Of a stretch of 64,000 nucleotides of DNA, positions 17,881 through 27,835 are shown piece after piece (positions within the stretch are counted from its first letter, which is position 1; each line of letters starts with the position of its first letter). The stretch is from Clostridia bacterium (lineage in GTDB: Bacteria > Bacillota > Clostridia > Lachnospirales > Anaerotignaceae). The position numbers and the translations under genes were made by a program. The DNA is taken from NCBI GenBank assembly GCA_910575055.1, contig CAJTDC010000009.1, forward strand, positions 1-64,000. Reading direction: 5' to 3'. Below the pieces are notes generated by a model that was not told the origin of the DNA, searched no databases, and saw only the letters and a program-made list of their open reading frames with translations.

Positions 17881-20076
17881 TTACTTTTTTTCATTTAACT
17901 CTAATATGATTACTGGAAAATCTCCTTTTATAGTATTAATAGCAATTCCAGCATATATCAATTCTTCTCCTGTAAAGTAACGATTAGTATTTTTTTCCAC
18001 ATAATTTTTTTGACAATCCACATATGGGATTTTTAAAATATAAGAAAGTGCTGAAACATCATATTCTCTTATAAAATAATAAATGATAGCACGTGTTTTT
18101 TCCTGATCAATTATCATCCATGCACAATTACCATCAGTAAAAGGGGAACAAAGACGATAAAACTCACCATAAAAAAGAAATTCTCTTTCTTTTTTATATT
18201 CTGATAAATGTGTCATAATCAGTTCTTTTTCCTCTGATGACAGTTCCAATATATTCAGTTCATAGCCCATATTTGCAGAAGATGCAACTGCTGCACGAGT
18301 TGCAAAAGGAACATTTCGCCCTGTCTGATGATTTGGAACAGCAGAAATATGAGCAGTAATAGCAGATAGCGGAAAAAGATAAGAAGCACCATATTGTATT
18401 GCTTGACGGTCTAGTGCATCTGTATTATCACTACACCAAGTTTGTGGCATAAAAAATCCCATACCAGCATCAAATCGTCCACCTCCACTAGAACAGTTTT
18501 CAAAAAGTATATTAGGAAATTGTGTTGTTAACTCTTGCAATATATGATAAAGTCCTAGCATATATCTATGAAAAAATTCTCCTTTACTATCTTGAGATAA
18601 ATATAATGAATTTGGGTCAGTTATATGTCTGTTCATATCCCATTTGATATAGGAAATAGGATATTGTTTTATAAAATTGCTTAATGTTTCTATAATATAA
18701 TTTTGTACTTCTTTTTGTGTTAAATCCAATACTAATTGATTTCTACTTAAAAGTGGTGTATAGCCGTCCATTTGCATATACCAATCGCTATGAGATTTCA
18801 TTAGTATACTGTTTGGTGAAATCATTTCTGGCTCAAACCAAATACCAAACTGTATGCCATTTTCTTCAGCACATTTTAATAATGTTGTTAAACCATTTGG
18901 AAATTTTTCAGTATTTACTGTCCAATCCCCCAAAGAACTTTTACTATTATTGCGATGTCCAAACCAGCCATCATCTAATACAACTAATTCAAATCCAATT
19001 TTAGCAGCTTGTTTTATTACATCAATCATTTTTTGTTCTGAAACATCAAAATAGCACATTTCCCAACTATTAAGCAGTATAGGACGTTTCTGTTTTGCCC
19101 ATTGAGTAGGAAATAAACGCTCTGTATACAATTTATGAAATTCTTGTGACATACCATTTAATCCCATATTACTATATATCAAAATTGCTTGTGGTGTTTG
19201 AAAACTTTCATTCGGAAGTAATTTCCAACAAAAATCTTCTGGATTTATACCCATAGCAACACGCAAATGATTATATTGATTTCTTTCTACAGATACACAG
19301 TGATTACCACTATAAATCAGTTGGAAAGCATATACTTCTCCGCTATGTTCTGTTGTTTCTGGCATACAAATAGCCGCAAAAGGTGGATATTGAGGACTGC
19401 TCGCTCCACGTGTACTACCAATAGAAAATATACCATGCTGAATTTCTTGTCGATTAATTCGAAATTCTTTTTGATGCGTACCATAAAAAGTAATTAATTG
19501 TTGTTTTTGATAATTTGTATCTATTAATGTACTAAATGCTCTATCAATCCATACAGATTGATTTCCTTGATTAATAATTTGTGCAGAACGAATGATAACA
19601 GCACTATCTTCTACTATAGAATAATAAAGTATTAATTTTATATTGCTAACCATATCTAAAAAATGAATTGCTAGTGTTTTAGCAGCTTTTTGTTTCATTT
19701 CACGAATATGAGGCAATCCTTCTGGAATATGCAATGTGTCAGTGATTTCATAATATTGATATTTCATTCGCCCAATAGTACAACCATTTTGTTGTCGTAC
19801 AGATATAGAAGGCTCTCTATAATCTCCTTGATGTGGACAGGAAAATTCTTGTGGTTCTATTTCTAGAGAAAAGAGTGGATTTTGTTGGTTATATGATGCG
19901 GCAAATGTTCTTTTTACTGGTTCAGTACAATTACAGCCAGTGTAATATTGTAATGTATGCCCCCAATAACGATGCAACAATGTATTCTCTTTTAACTCCA
20001 TAATGTAACTAATTTTATTGTTTGAAATGTGAAATATTTGTTTTTCATCATCATATAAAATACTTATTTTTTGCAT
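17881..20076 (-). CDS. GH36 alpha-galactosidase
   Basis: A 731-residue cytoplasmic alpha-galactosidase of family GH36, the usual length for bacterial AgaR/RafA-type enzymes, which removes terminal alpha-1,6-galactose from melibiose and raffinose-type sugars. The N-terminal beta-sandwich is followed by the barrel with VVLDDGWFG, the nucleophile Asp in YIKWDMNR and the acid/base Asp in CSDNTDALDR; NCSSGGGRFD is a further family block. The ATG lies inside the end of the upstream AraC gene (13-bp overlap) with AGGAGG just before it, so the two are co-translated. With the divergent GH32 and PTS genes it would let the cell use raffinose-family oligosaccharides. Confidence 0.92.
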   Translation of the reverse strand: MQKISILYDDEKQIFHISNNKISYIMELKENTLLHRYWGHTLQYYTGCNCTEPVKRTFAASYNQQNPLFSLEIEPQEFSCPHQGDYREPSISVRQQNGCTIGRMKYQYYEITDTLHIPEGLPHIREMKQKAAKTLAIHFLDMVSNIKLILYYSIVEDSAVIIRSAQIINQGNQSVWIDRAFSTLIDTNYQKQQLITFYGTHQKEFRINRQEIQHGIFSIGSTRGASSPQYPPFAAICMPETTEHSGEVYAFQLIYSGNHCVSVERNQYNHLRVAMGINPEDFCWKLLPNESFQTPQAILIYSNMGLNGMSQEFHKLYTERLFPTQWAKQKRPILLNSWEMCYFDVSEQKMIDVIKQAAKIGFELVVLDDGWFGHRNNSKSSLGDWTVNTEKFPNGLTTLLKCAEENGIQFGIWFEPEMISPNSILMKSHSDWYMQMDGYTPLLSRNQLVLDLTQKEVQNYIIETLSNFIKQYPISYIKWDMNRHITDPNSLYLSQDSKGEFFHRYMLGLYHILQELTTQFPNILFENCSSGGGRFDAGMGFFMPQTWCSDNTDALDRQAIQYGASYLFPLSAITAHISAVPNHQTGRNVPFATRAAVASSANMGYELNILELSSEEKELIMTHLSEYKKEREFLFYGEFYRLCSPFTDGNCAWMIIDQEKTRAIIYYFIREYDVSALSYILKIPYVDCQKNYVEKNTNRYFTGEELIYAGIAINTIKGDFPVIILELNEKK

Positions 20077-20909
20077 TGTTTTTCCTCCTTTTGTATGCGG
20101 TAATAATATGGTGAAATGCCTACCATACGTCTAAAAAATTTTGAAAAGGCTAATGGGTCTGTAAAGCCTACTGAATTTGCTACAATATAAATAGGATATT
20201 CTGTATACAATAGTAATTCACACGCCTTTTTAATTCTTAAATTAGATAAATATTGTTTTGGTGTTATATGATACTGCTTTTGAAAAATATTAGATAAATA
20301 ATTTGCATGTACACCTACAGAAGTAGCCACATCTGCAATTTGGATATTATTGTGATAATACATTTCCATATACTGCTGTGCTTGATATGGTATAGAAAAA
20401 TCTAAGTCTTCTGGGTCATCTGCTCCTAATTCCTCTAAAAGTGTTCCAATCATATGATACATAATACCATTTACTTTTAAATGAGTAGAAAGCTGTTTTC
20501 CAGAAATATTTAGTATAAATTCAATTTGTTTTTCATAAAATGCGGTGTTTTTACAATCAATAACAAATCGTTTTGTACTACTTTGCATTAATGAATTTAA
20601 AAATTGATTGGATTGAATACCTAAAAATCCAATCCAGCAATATTTCCACGGATTTTTATTACTGGCACTATAAGTAGAAATTTCATTAGCTGGTACAATA
20701 AAAAGCTGATTTTGATGAATATCATAAATGGTATCACGTATTTTTAAAGTTCCCTCCCCCTTTACAACAAAATGAATAAAATGATATTCTCGCCTTTTTG
20801 GGCCATAAAGTTGGCCAGCTTTACATTGCTCTATACCACAATTATAAAATACAAAATCAGAAATACTTTTTTTACTTTTATCAGTTATTTTGTCTGTATA
20901 TTCTCTCAT
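20064..20909 (-). CDS. AraC-family regulator of the alpha-galactosidase locus
   Basis: A 281-residue regulator with an N-terminal arm/cupin domain (HFVVKGEGTL) and a C-terminal AraC double helix-turn-helix, whose second motif is in VGFTDPLAFSKFFRRMVGIS. It overlaps the alpha-galactosidase gene by 13 bp and is divergent from GH32 and PTS, so it probably activates both sides in response to a galactoside or sucrose-type sugar. It is unrelated in detail to the AraC protein at 5352-6224. It is intact. Confidence 0.9.
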   Translation of the reverse strand: MREYTDKITDKSKKSISDFVFYNCGIEQCKAGQLYGPKRREYHFIHFVVKGEGTLKIRDTIYDIHQNQLFIVPANEISTYSASNKNPWKYCWIGFLGIQSNQFLNSLMQSSTKRFVIDCKNTAFYEKQIEFILNISGKQLSTHLKVNGIMYHMIGTLLEELGADDPEDLDFSIPYQAQQYMEMYYHNNIQIADVATSVGVHANYLSNIFQKQYHITPKQYLSNLRIKKACELLLYTEYPIYIVANSVGFTDPLAFSKFFRRMVGISPYYYRIQKEEKQCKK

Positions 20910-21073
20910 AACTGTATTATAACATAATAAAAATAGTTATCATAAAAAATATTAGAAATTTCCATATTATTGTTTGTATTTTCTATAGCTGTTTTATTAT
21001 TCATAATGCTACAATACAGTTAAAAATAAGGATTTACAAATCATTGATATAGAAAGGGTGTATAAAAAACAAT

Positions 21074-22420
21074 ATGGATAATTTATATAAAATGACATAT
21101 CATATTGAACCGAATAGGGGGCTTATCAATGACCCAAATGGTTTTATACAATACAAAGACACATATTATTTTTTTCATCAGTGGAACCGCTTTGGCTTAG
21201 ACCATTCTTATAAAGAATGGGGATTATTTACTTCCAAAGATATGCTTCATTGGCAAAGTCAGGGTAGTGCAATACTACCAGACAGAGAAGAAGATAGAAA
21301 CGGCGTTCATTCTGGGAGCAGTATTGAATATAATGGGAAACTATATTTATTTTACACTGGCAGTAATAAAAATAATGGTGTCAGAAAAAGTCGTCAATGT
21401 ATTGCTATTTCCGAAAATGGAAAAACATTTATAAAGCAAAAAGAAGTCATTGATACACCAAATGGTTTTACAGAACATCATAGAGACCCTAAAGTATGGC
21501 GTGGAAAAAATAACTGGTGGATGTTAGTTGGTGCACAAAAATCTGATTTGACTGGTGCAGTTGCGTTATATTCTTCTAATGATTTACTTCAGTGGAAATA
21601 TGAACGTATTTTGTATGATAAAGATTTAGACCAAGTATGTGAATGTCCAGACTTATTTCAATTAAATAATGAAGTAGATATTTTGATTTGCTGTCCTCAA
21701 AAGAGAATATTTATTCCATCTGAAAATAAAGAAGAGGTTTCAAGTTATGCTTGCTATATCTCTGGAGTATTTAATGAAAATGCAATGTCATTTACTCCAA
21801 ATCAGCATAGAAAACGTTTTGACTATGGATTTGATTTTTATTCTCCTCAAACATTTTTAGATAATAAAGGAAGAAGAATTATGGCAGGTTGGATGTCAAG
21901 AATGGAAGAAGAACAGGAACAATGCTGTCCTACTAGAAAGTTTGGTTATATACACTGTCTAACACTTCCTCGTGTTCTGACGTGGGAAAATAATATGTTA
22001 TATCAAAGGCCGATTGAAGAAATATTTCAGCTGCGACACAATGCACAAATCTACACTTCAAGTCAAGGAAAATTTGAGGCAGAAACAGGACATTTTGAAT
22101 TACATTTAATAAGAAATAAAACAAATTACCCATTTACATTATATTTATGCAATCGAACGATTGGTATTACATATTCTCCAGAAACCCAAATATTGGAGGT
22201 GAAGCGAAAAAACTGGGTTGATGGAAAAATGCAGACAAGGCAGCTTGCTTTATCTGAACTTTCAGAACTGCAAATTTTTAGTGATAACTCATCAGCAGAA
22301 ATATTTGTAAATGATGGAGTGGCTGTCTTTTCTATGCGATATTTTACCGACAATCAAAATATTGAAATAGAATATGTCGGTTTGCAGCAAGGGGAAAAAT
22401 TGGAATATTTTACATTATAG
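21074..22420 (+). CDS. GH32 beta-fructosidase, second copy
   Basis: A 448-residue family GH32 hydrolase that differs clearly from the enzyme at 13726-15213. The nucleophile Asp is in LINDPNGF, the transition-state Asp in HHRDPKVW and the acid/base Glu in CECPDLF. A shortened C-terminal beta-sandwich ends with AEIFVNDGV. No signal peptide is seen. It is the first gene of a plus-strand pair with a PTS IIBCA 21 bases downstream and is divergent from AraC and alpha-galactosidase, which suggests hydrolysis of phosphorylated sucrose or raffinose derivatives. It ends with TAG, so TAG is a normal stop in this genome. Confidence 0.9.
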   Translation: MDNLYKMTYHIEPNRGLINDPNGFIQYKDTYYFFHQWNRFGLDHSYKEWGLFTSKDMLHWQSQGSAILPDREEDRNGVHSGSSIEYNGKLYLFYTGSNKNNGVRKSRQCIAISENGKTFIKQKEVIDTPNGFTEHHRDPKVWRGKNNWWMLVGAQKSDLTGAVALYSSNDLLQWKYERILYDKDLDQVCECPDLFQLNNEVDILICCPQKRIFIPSENKEEVSSYACYISGVFNENAMSFTPNQHRKRFDYGFDFYSPQTFLDNKGRRIMAGWMSRMEEEQEQCCPTRKFGYIHCLTLPRVLTWENNMLYQRPIEEIFQLRHNAQIYTSSQGKFEAETGHFELHLIRNKTNYPFTLYLCNRTIGITYSPETQILEVKRKNWVDGKMQTRQLALSELSELQIFSDNSSAEIFVNDGVAVFSMRYFTDNQNIEIEYVGLQQGEKLEYFTL

Positions 22421-22441
22421 CAAAAGGAAAGGAAGAGTACT

Positions 22442-24346
22442 ATGGAAAATCGAGAAATTGCAGAAAAAGTGATTGAATTAGTAGGCGGAAAAGAAAATAT
22501 ACAGTCAGTTGCTCACTGTGCTACAAGACTGCGTATTATTACAGCAGACAAAGAAAAAATCAATATGAAAGAAGTAGAAAATCTTGATAAAGTTAAGGGT
22601 AGTTTTTTCAATTCTGGGCAATATCAAATTATATTTGGTACTGGCTTAGTAAACAAAATTTATGATGAAGTGCAGTCCATATTGGGTAGCAGCATAACAA
22701 CAAATGCTGCTCCAGTCAAAAAAGAAGGAACTGCTTTTCAAAGAGCAGTTCGTACATTTGGTGACGTGTTCGTTCCTATTATTCCTGTATTAGTAGCAAC
22801 TGGTCTTTTTATGGGATTGAGGGGGCTTTTGACACAAGAGGCATTTTTATCAATGTTTGGTATGTCTTCTGATAATCTTCCAGCAAATTTGATACTTTTT
22901 ACGCAAGTATTGACAGATACAGCATTTTCATTTTTGCCAGCATTAGTCTGTTGGTCAACGTTTCGTATATTTGGAGGAAATCCAGTCATAGGTATTGTTA
23001 TTGGTTTAATGTTAGTAAATCCTGCATTACCAAATGCCTATGAAGTAGGACAACAAACTGCATCTCCATTATACTTTTTTGGATTTATACCTGTTGTAGG
23101 TTATCAAGGTTCTGTACTTCCTGCGTTTATCACTGGTATTGTAGGTAGTAAAATTGAAAAATTCCTGAAAAAGAGAATACCAGATGCTATAGATTTGATT
23201 GTTACTCCATTTTTAATTCTATTGTCCAGTTGCTTATTAGCACTCTTTGTAATTGGACCTATTTTCCATCAAGTTGAACTAATCGTATTGGCTGTAGTAG
23301 AAAGACTTCTTGTTCTTCCATTGGGAATAGGCGGTTTAATATATGGTTGCTTTGGACAATTATTGGGTATATTTGGTATTCATCATATTTTGAATTTTCT
23401 TGAAATTAGTATGCTATCTCAAACTGGTTGGAATATGCTTAATCCTATTGGTACGTGTGGCAATATGGCACAAGCAGGTGCAGTATTGGCTGTAGCAGTA
23501 AAAGCAAGAAATGTCAAAATGAAACAAATTGCTTATCCATCTGCTTTATCAGCAACATTAGGTATTACAGAACCAGCTATATTCGGTGTAACATTAAGAC
23601 TTGGAAAACCTTTTATAATGTCTATGATTGGTGGTGGTGTTGGTGGTTTTTTGGCTTCTATTCTTGGCTTAAAAGCAACTGGTATGGCATTAACGGGTAT
23701 TCCTGGAACATTATTATATTTGAATAATCAACTTCCAATGTATTTATTTGTTAATGTTGTAGCTATGGCTGTAGCATTTGCTTTAACTTATACGATAGGA
23801 TATAAAGAAGTATCAGAACAAGCACAACAATCAACTTCACCAGAACAAACAACGATAGAAACACCACCTGTTTCCAGTTCAGCTAGTTCAGAAGAAATTG
23901 TATTATGTGCTGCACTTTCTGGAAAAGTAATACCATTACAAGAAGTAGAGGATGACGTATTTAATAAAGGTATGTTAGGTCAGGGCGTTGCTATTCTTCC
24001 AAAAGAAGGAAAAGTTTTTGCACCTTGTGATGGTGTTATCAGTACTGTTCCAAGTACAAAGCACGCAGTAGGTATTGCTGGTGCTGCTAATACTGAAATT
24101 TTAATTCATGTAGGTATGGATACTGTGAAACTAGAGGGGAAATATTTTGATTGTAAAGTTAAAGCAGGTGACAGTATTAAAAAAGGTGATATACTTTTAG
24201 AATTTGATATGAATGCAATACAATCTGCTGGTTATACTCTTGTGACACCTATGGTTATTTGTAATTCAGATGATTATAATAATATTAATATAATTGCTAG
24301 TGGAGAAATTCAAGCAGGTACAGAATTAATCCGTTTTACAATATAA
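22442..24346 (+). CDS. PTS glucose/sucrose-family EIIBCA, third copy
   Basis: A 634-residue PTS permease with the same domain order as the one at 10868. IIB has the phosphocysteine in SVAHCATRLRI, IIC has the block FGIHHILNF, and IIA follows a Ser/Pro/Thr/Gln-rich linker with its phosphohistidine in ILIHVGMDTVKL. It is more divergent than the other two copies are from each other. GGAAGAG precedes the ATG. It is co-transcribed with GH32 and is the likely importer for the sugar handled by GH32 and alpha-galactosidase. It is intact and followed by a terminator. Confidence 0.92.
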   Translation: MENREIAEKVIELVGGKENIQSVAHCATRLRIITADKEKINMKEVENLDKVKGSFFNSGQYQIIFGTGLVNKIYDEVQSILGSSITTNAAPVKKEGTAFQRAVRTFGDVFVPIIPVLVATGLFMGLRGLLTQEAFLSMFGMSSDNLPANLILFTQVLTDTAFSFLPALVCWSTFRIFGGNPVIGIVIGLMLVNPALPNAYEVGQQTASPLYFFGFIPVVGYQGSVLPAFITGIVGSKIEKFLKKRIPDAIDLIVTPFLILLSSCLLALFVIGPIFHQVELIVLAVVERLLVLPLGIGGLIYGCFGQLLGIFGIHHILNFLEISMLSQTGWNMLNPIGTCGNMAQAGAVLAVAVKARNVKMKQIAYPSALSATLGITEPAIFGVTLRLGKPFIMSMIGGGVGGFLASILGLKATGMALTGIPGTLLYLNNQLPMYLFVNVVAMAVAFALTYTIGYKEVSEQAQQSTSPEQTTIETPPVSSSASSEEIVLCAALSGKVIPLQEVEDDVFNKGMLGQGVAILPKEGKVFAPCDGVISTVPSTKHAVGIAGAANTEILIHVGMDTVKLEGKYFDCKVKAGDSIKKGDILLEFDMNAIQSAGYTLVTPMVICNSDDYNNINIIASGEIQAGTELIRFTI

Positions 24347-24368
24347 AATTTAATACTATATGTATAAT

Positions 24369-24404
24369 AAAAACGACAAAAAATATATATTTTGTCGTTT
24401 TTAC
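24369..24404 (+). terminator. Terminator after the third PTS gene
   Basis: AAAAACGACAAAA (24369-24381) and TTTTGTCGTTTTT (24390-24402) form a perfect stem ending in a T-run. Confidence 0.85.
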
Positions 24405-24775
24405 TATTATATTAACAAAAAATAAATAAGAAATTTTTCAACTCTATAAAATTATGAATGTGCCCAGAATAAGAAAACTTAAAATCATTTTATTACTACT
24501 TACAATAAAGAAAATGAAGTTTTCTATAAAAATTTTACTCACTTTTTCAAAATAAAATAAAGTTTAAAAATATTGAACATCTAGAAAACATTTATTTAAT
24601 ACCAACAGAAGCAAAGAAAAGAAAGAATTTTTTACAAATGAAAAAAATTCTTTCTTAAAAATTACAATGTTTGTTTCGATATGCTCTTTTAAGTTTGTGG
24701 TGTAATTTTCATTTTTATTGATTTAAACATACTATCAAAAATCCATAATAGAATTTGTATTCTAATAAAAATATT
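24403..24775. other. Intergenic, no recognisable gene
   Basis: This 370-base stretch is very AT rich. Short open segments on the plus strand near 24460-24660 resemble the end of a decayed reading frame but were not recognised. A hairpin (AAGAAAGAATTTTTT at 24619-24633 with its complement at 24641-24656) may be an old terminator. Confidence 0.5.
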
Positions 24776-25615
24776 TTATTTGTTTTTTGGTTGTAATGGT
24801 CCATAGTAATAAGAAGCTGTTGCTCCTCCATCTGCAAGGAATGTTGAACCTGTAATAAATGTTCCTGCATCACTCATCAAAAGTTCTGCAATATTTGCTA
24901 TTTCATCTGCTGTTCCTGGTCTTCCTGCTGGGCATTTTGCAAACATATTTTTGTAAAAATCTCCACGTGAACCATTAAACTCATCTATTGCAAGAGGTGT
25001 TACTAATAATGCTAGGTGCAATATCATTTAATCTTGCACCTTTTTTACCCCAATGAACACTCTCATAAATCACACGCTTTTCATTACAACGTTTCGCTAT
25101 CTGATATGCATGTAGCGTATCTTTAATATTTTCTGGTTTCAAAATATCCAATGACAATAACTCCTCTGTAGGTGTCATAGCAAGCTGTCTGTCCTGTTCT
25201 GGCGTAAGTTGTGGCATACGCCAGCCTGACTGACTAGAAATTGTAACTCCTGCACCGCCTTTTGATATAACCTTTCCAACTTCTTCCAAAAGTATAGCTG
25301 TTCCATAAAGGTCAACTTTCAATATTACTTCTACTGATGCCTGAGAAGGGGATACACCTGCTCCATTTACTAAATATTTAATTTCGCCATATTCCTTTGC
25401 TTTTTTTATTATAGAAAGTATACTTTTTCTTGAAGAAATATCCATTTCAAAAGGCTCTACATCAAAGCCTGCATTCGTCATAATATTTGTCATTGTTTCA
25501 CAGTTTTTTATGTTCTTATCTCCAAGTATAATTTTTTTCCGAAACCAATTTGCCTTGCAATTGCTAGGCTAATTTGTCCTGATCCTGTTACAATCATTAC
25601 ATCTTTCATTTTCAT
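24776..25615 (-). pseudogene. Short-chain dehydrogenase/reductase, frameshifted
   Basis: Three overlapping-frame pieces make up one SDR of about 280 residues. The start at 25615 (AGGAGG upstream) gives MKMKDVMIVTGSGQ with the Rossmann TGxxxGxG-like motif. A missing A near 25530 shifts the frame before ILGDKN. The middle part contains the NGAG block. A one-base change near 25010 shifts the frame again before VTPLAIDEFNG, and the C-terminal part has PAGRPGTADEIA and ITGSTFLADGG. Two conserved-looking glycines appear as Ser (SGQIS, APS), both single G-to-A steps. The NAD(P)-dependent substrate is unknown. It is not functional as it stands. Confidence 0.85.
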
Positions 25616-25626
25616 TTGCCTCCTGT

Positions 25627-25743
25627 TTATTCGCATTTACTGTGTATTTTATTAAAAATGTTTTTAGCAATTTTTTGTTGGGCTGCTTCTGAAAAACTGT
25701 TATTACGAACAACGGATTGAAAATATCGTATTTGCCTTATCAT
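25627..25743 (-). pseudogene. LysR-type regulator, N-terminal scrap
   Basis: A 38-codon frame starting at ATG 25743 reads MIRQIRYFQSVVRNNSFSEA, the first helices of a LysR helix-turn-helix, then departs from the family and stops. It starts just upstream of the SDR pseudogene on the same strand. Only the first ~21 residues are recognisable. Confidence 0.6.
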
Positions 25744-25920
25744 TTCACTTTATAACCTCCATTTTTTAGTTGTATTTCTAATAGTAATTTATACAAGTAG
25801 TCACTCCATTTATTAACATTATTATATAGATAAAATCTAATAAAATCAAGTTATTCAAATAAAACTTCTATGAAGAAGAAATGATATTGAAACATATTGT
25901 TTTTCGTGCTTTTACAAGCT

Positions 25921-26195
25921 AAATGCGAAAAGCCCACTCCTTTAGGGGTGGGATGAAAGCATTTTTTTATTGATATATGTTAATGTTGCTTTTATGAACA
26001 AGAAATGGTATAATGAAACCATAAAAATAAAAGGTTTTGATACGAGCCTCATACTATCGCTAATGGATACAAAGGTATCTTTGATAGTGAAAGTCTTAAT
26101 GAAATAGATTAGTTTTATATGCTTTCGAGTATATTTAGAAGTTTATGTAATTAAGAACCCCATGCCTTTAGGTACGGGAGTGTCAGTAGTGCACA
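25921..26195 (+). mobile_element. IS200/IS605-type mini-element (no transposase)
   Basis: The left end has an imperfect hairpin CCCACTCC-TTTA-GGGGTGGG (25933-25952) framed by AAATGC/GCATTT. The right end has CCCATGCC-TTTA-GGTACGGG (26159-26178) followed by AGTGTCA. Paired subterminal hairpins with TTTA loops and AGTGTCA are typical of IS200/IS605 ends. Only about 200 bases lie between them, with no tnpA or tnpB frame, so this is an internally deleted, non-autonomous copy. The internal part may retain an omega-RNA-like 3' region. Confidence 0.6.
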
Positions 26196-26310
26196 ATAAC
26201 ATTCCTATTTAATTTTAAAAACATAACAAATTTTTCCCTCATTTCTTTTTTAATTGTACATAAAATTTAGTCTATGATACAATGGTAATAAAAACGAAAG
26301 GAAAAATAGT

Positions 26311-27203
26311 ATGTACAATCATCAATTAGAAACATTCATACAAACAGCTGATGCTGGAAGTTTTTCAAAAGCAAGTGAAATTATGTATATCTCTCCTATA
26401 GCAGTAATGAAACAAATCAATTTGTTAGAGAGCAATTTAGAAGTACAACTATTTTATCGTACGCCTAGAGGTTTGACATTAACTAATGCAGGAAAATCCT
26501 ATTATCAAGATGCAAAATATATGATACAATATGCTAAAGATGATCAAGTACATGCAAAAAATGCTATGATGAACAATGAAAACCGTATTAGGTTAGGTAC
26601 TTCTTTGATGACGCCTTGCCAATTTTTGATGGAATTATGGTCTAAAATTCACAATATTTCTCCAGAATTAAAATTTGAGTCATTAATTTTGAAAATACTC
26701 CAGAAAACGCAAGAGAAATTTTAAAAAATTTAGGACAGAATATTGATGTTGTAGCTGGAATATTTGATGAAACGATGTTAAATTTAAGAAATTGTTCTGC
26801 AACAGAATTAACAAGAGTACCTATTTGTTGTGTTGTTTCAATTTATCACGAATTACCACAAAAAGAAAAACTTTCTATTGAAGATTTATATGGTCATAAA
26901 TTAATGCTGATAAAAAGAAATTGGAGCAAATATGTAGATATGCTGAGAGATGACTTATGGGAATATTATCCAGAAATTGAAATTGTAGACTTTTCATTTT
27001 ATAACATAGAAGTTTTTAATCAATGCGAACATAAAAATGCAGTTTTAATGGCAGTTCCACAATAGAAAAATGTTCACCCTATGTTGAAAATAATTCCGGT
27101 AGAGTGGAAATATGAAATTCCTTTTCGATTACTACACTCACCAACACCTTCTAAAACAGTAGAAAAATTTGTTTATGCTACCCAAAAAGCATTTAAACAA
27201 TAA
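26311..27203 (+). pseudogene. LysR-family regulator, frameshifted and with a nonsense codon
   Basis: The first 125 residues are an intact LysR helix-turn-helix (FIQTADAGSFSKASEIMYIS) and linker. A single-base change near 26692 shifts the frame; the continuation NTPENAREILKNLGQ is in another frame. A TAG at 27063-27065 interrupts VPQ-stop-KNVHPMLKIIPVEW, where relatives carry Trp before NVHP. The last residues end at 27203. Reconstructed length is about 295 residues, normal for the family. It may once have controlled the oxidoreductase/lipoprotein genes downstream. Confidence 0.85.
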
Positions 27204-27237
27204 TAAAAAAACACTTGCATATGCAGGTGTTTTTTTA
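27204..27237 (+). terminator. Terminator after the LysR pseudogene
   Basis: AAAAACAC-TTGC-ATAT-GCAG-GTGTTTTT stem with a run of seven or more T. Confidence 0.8.
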
Positions 27238-27346
27238 GTTTAAACGATAGACTTAATACTTTATAACAAAACGATACTTCTTATTATTCCACATCAGAAT
27301 TATAATAAATATAATTTAAAAATAGAATAAGAAAGGACAGATAATT

Positions 27347-27816
27347 ATGAACAATTTTATATTTGAAAATGCCACAAAAACATATTTTGGAAAAGGTTGT
27401 GTAAAAGAGTACCTTGCTGAAGAATTATCAAAATATGGAAATACAGTTATGCTTGCTTATGGTGGTGGTTCTATTAAAAAAATGGTGTTTATAATGAAGT
27501 CATAGAAATATTACAATCTAGCGGAAAAAATATTATAGAATTTTCTGGAATTATGTCAAATCCAACTTATGCCAAAGTACAAGAAGGTGCAAAATTAGCA
27601 AGAGAAAAGCAAGTTAGTATGATATTAGCACTTGCAGGAATAGAAGCATTAGCAGATTTTATAAAAGAAATTGGTTTACCTTGTTCATTGCAGGAATTAG
27701 GTATAAAGGATAAAAGTATATTAAAAGAGATTGCATATTCTTGTAATATTTCTATGGGAAGCTACAAAAAAATGACACATAAAGAAATACTTGAAATATT
27801 TGAAGAATGTTTTTGA
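27347..27816 (+). pseudogene. Iron-containing alcohol dehydrogenase, internally deleted
   Basis: The N-terminus (NNFIFENATKTYFGKGCV) is that of a group III iron-dependent alcohol dehydrogenase. A frameshift in the A-run near 27480 separates it from NEVIEILQSSGKN and MSNPTYAKVQEGAKLAREK. At MILA the sequence jumps to the C-terminus (AGIEALADFIKEIGLP), with about 230 residues missing, including the metal-binding histidines and the NAD-binding GGGS. The product is certainly inactive. AAAGGA precedes the ATG. Confidence 0.85.
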
Positions 27817-27835
27817 TAGTTAAGGAGGTTTTTAA

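Noticed and set aside
17881-20076. Several 60-95-codon frames opposite the alpha-galactosidase gene
   Set aside because: They are shadows of a long conserved gene with clear catalytic motifs and have no ribosome sites.
24430-24660. Decayed transposase or small gene on the plus strand
   Set aside because: Short open stretches exist but no motif could be recognised, so it is left as intergenic.
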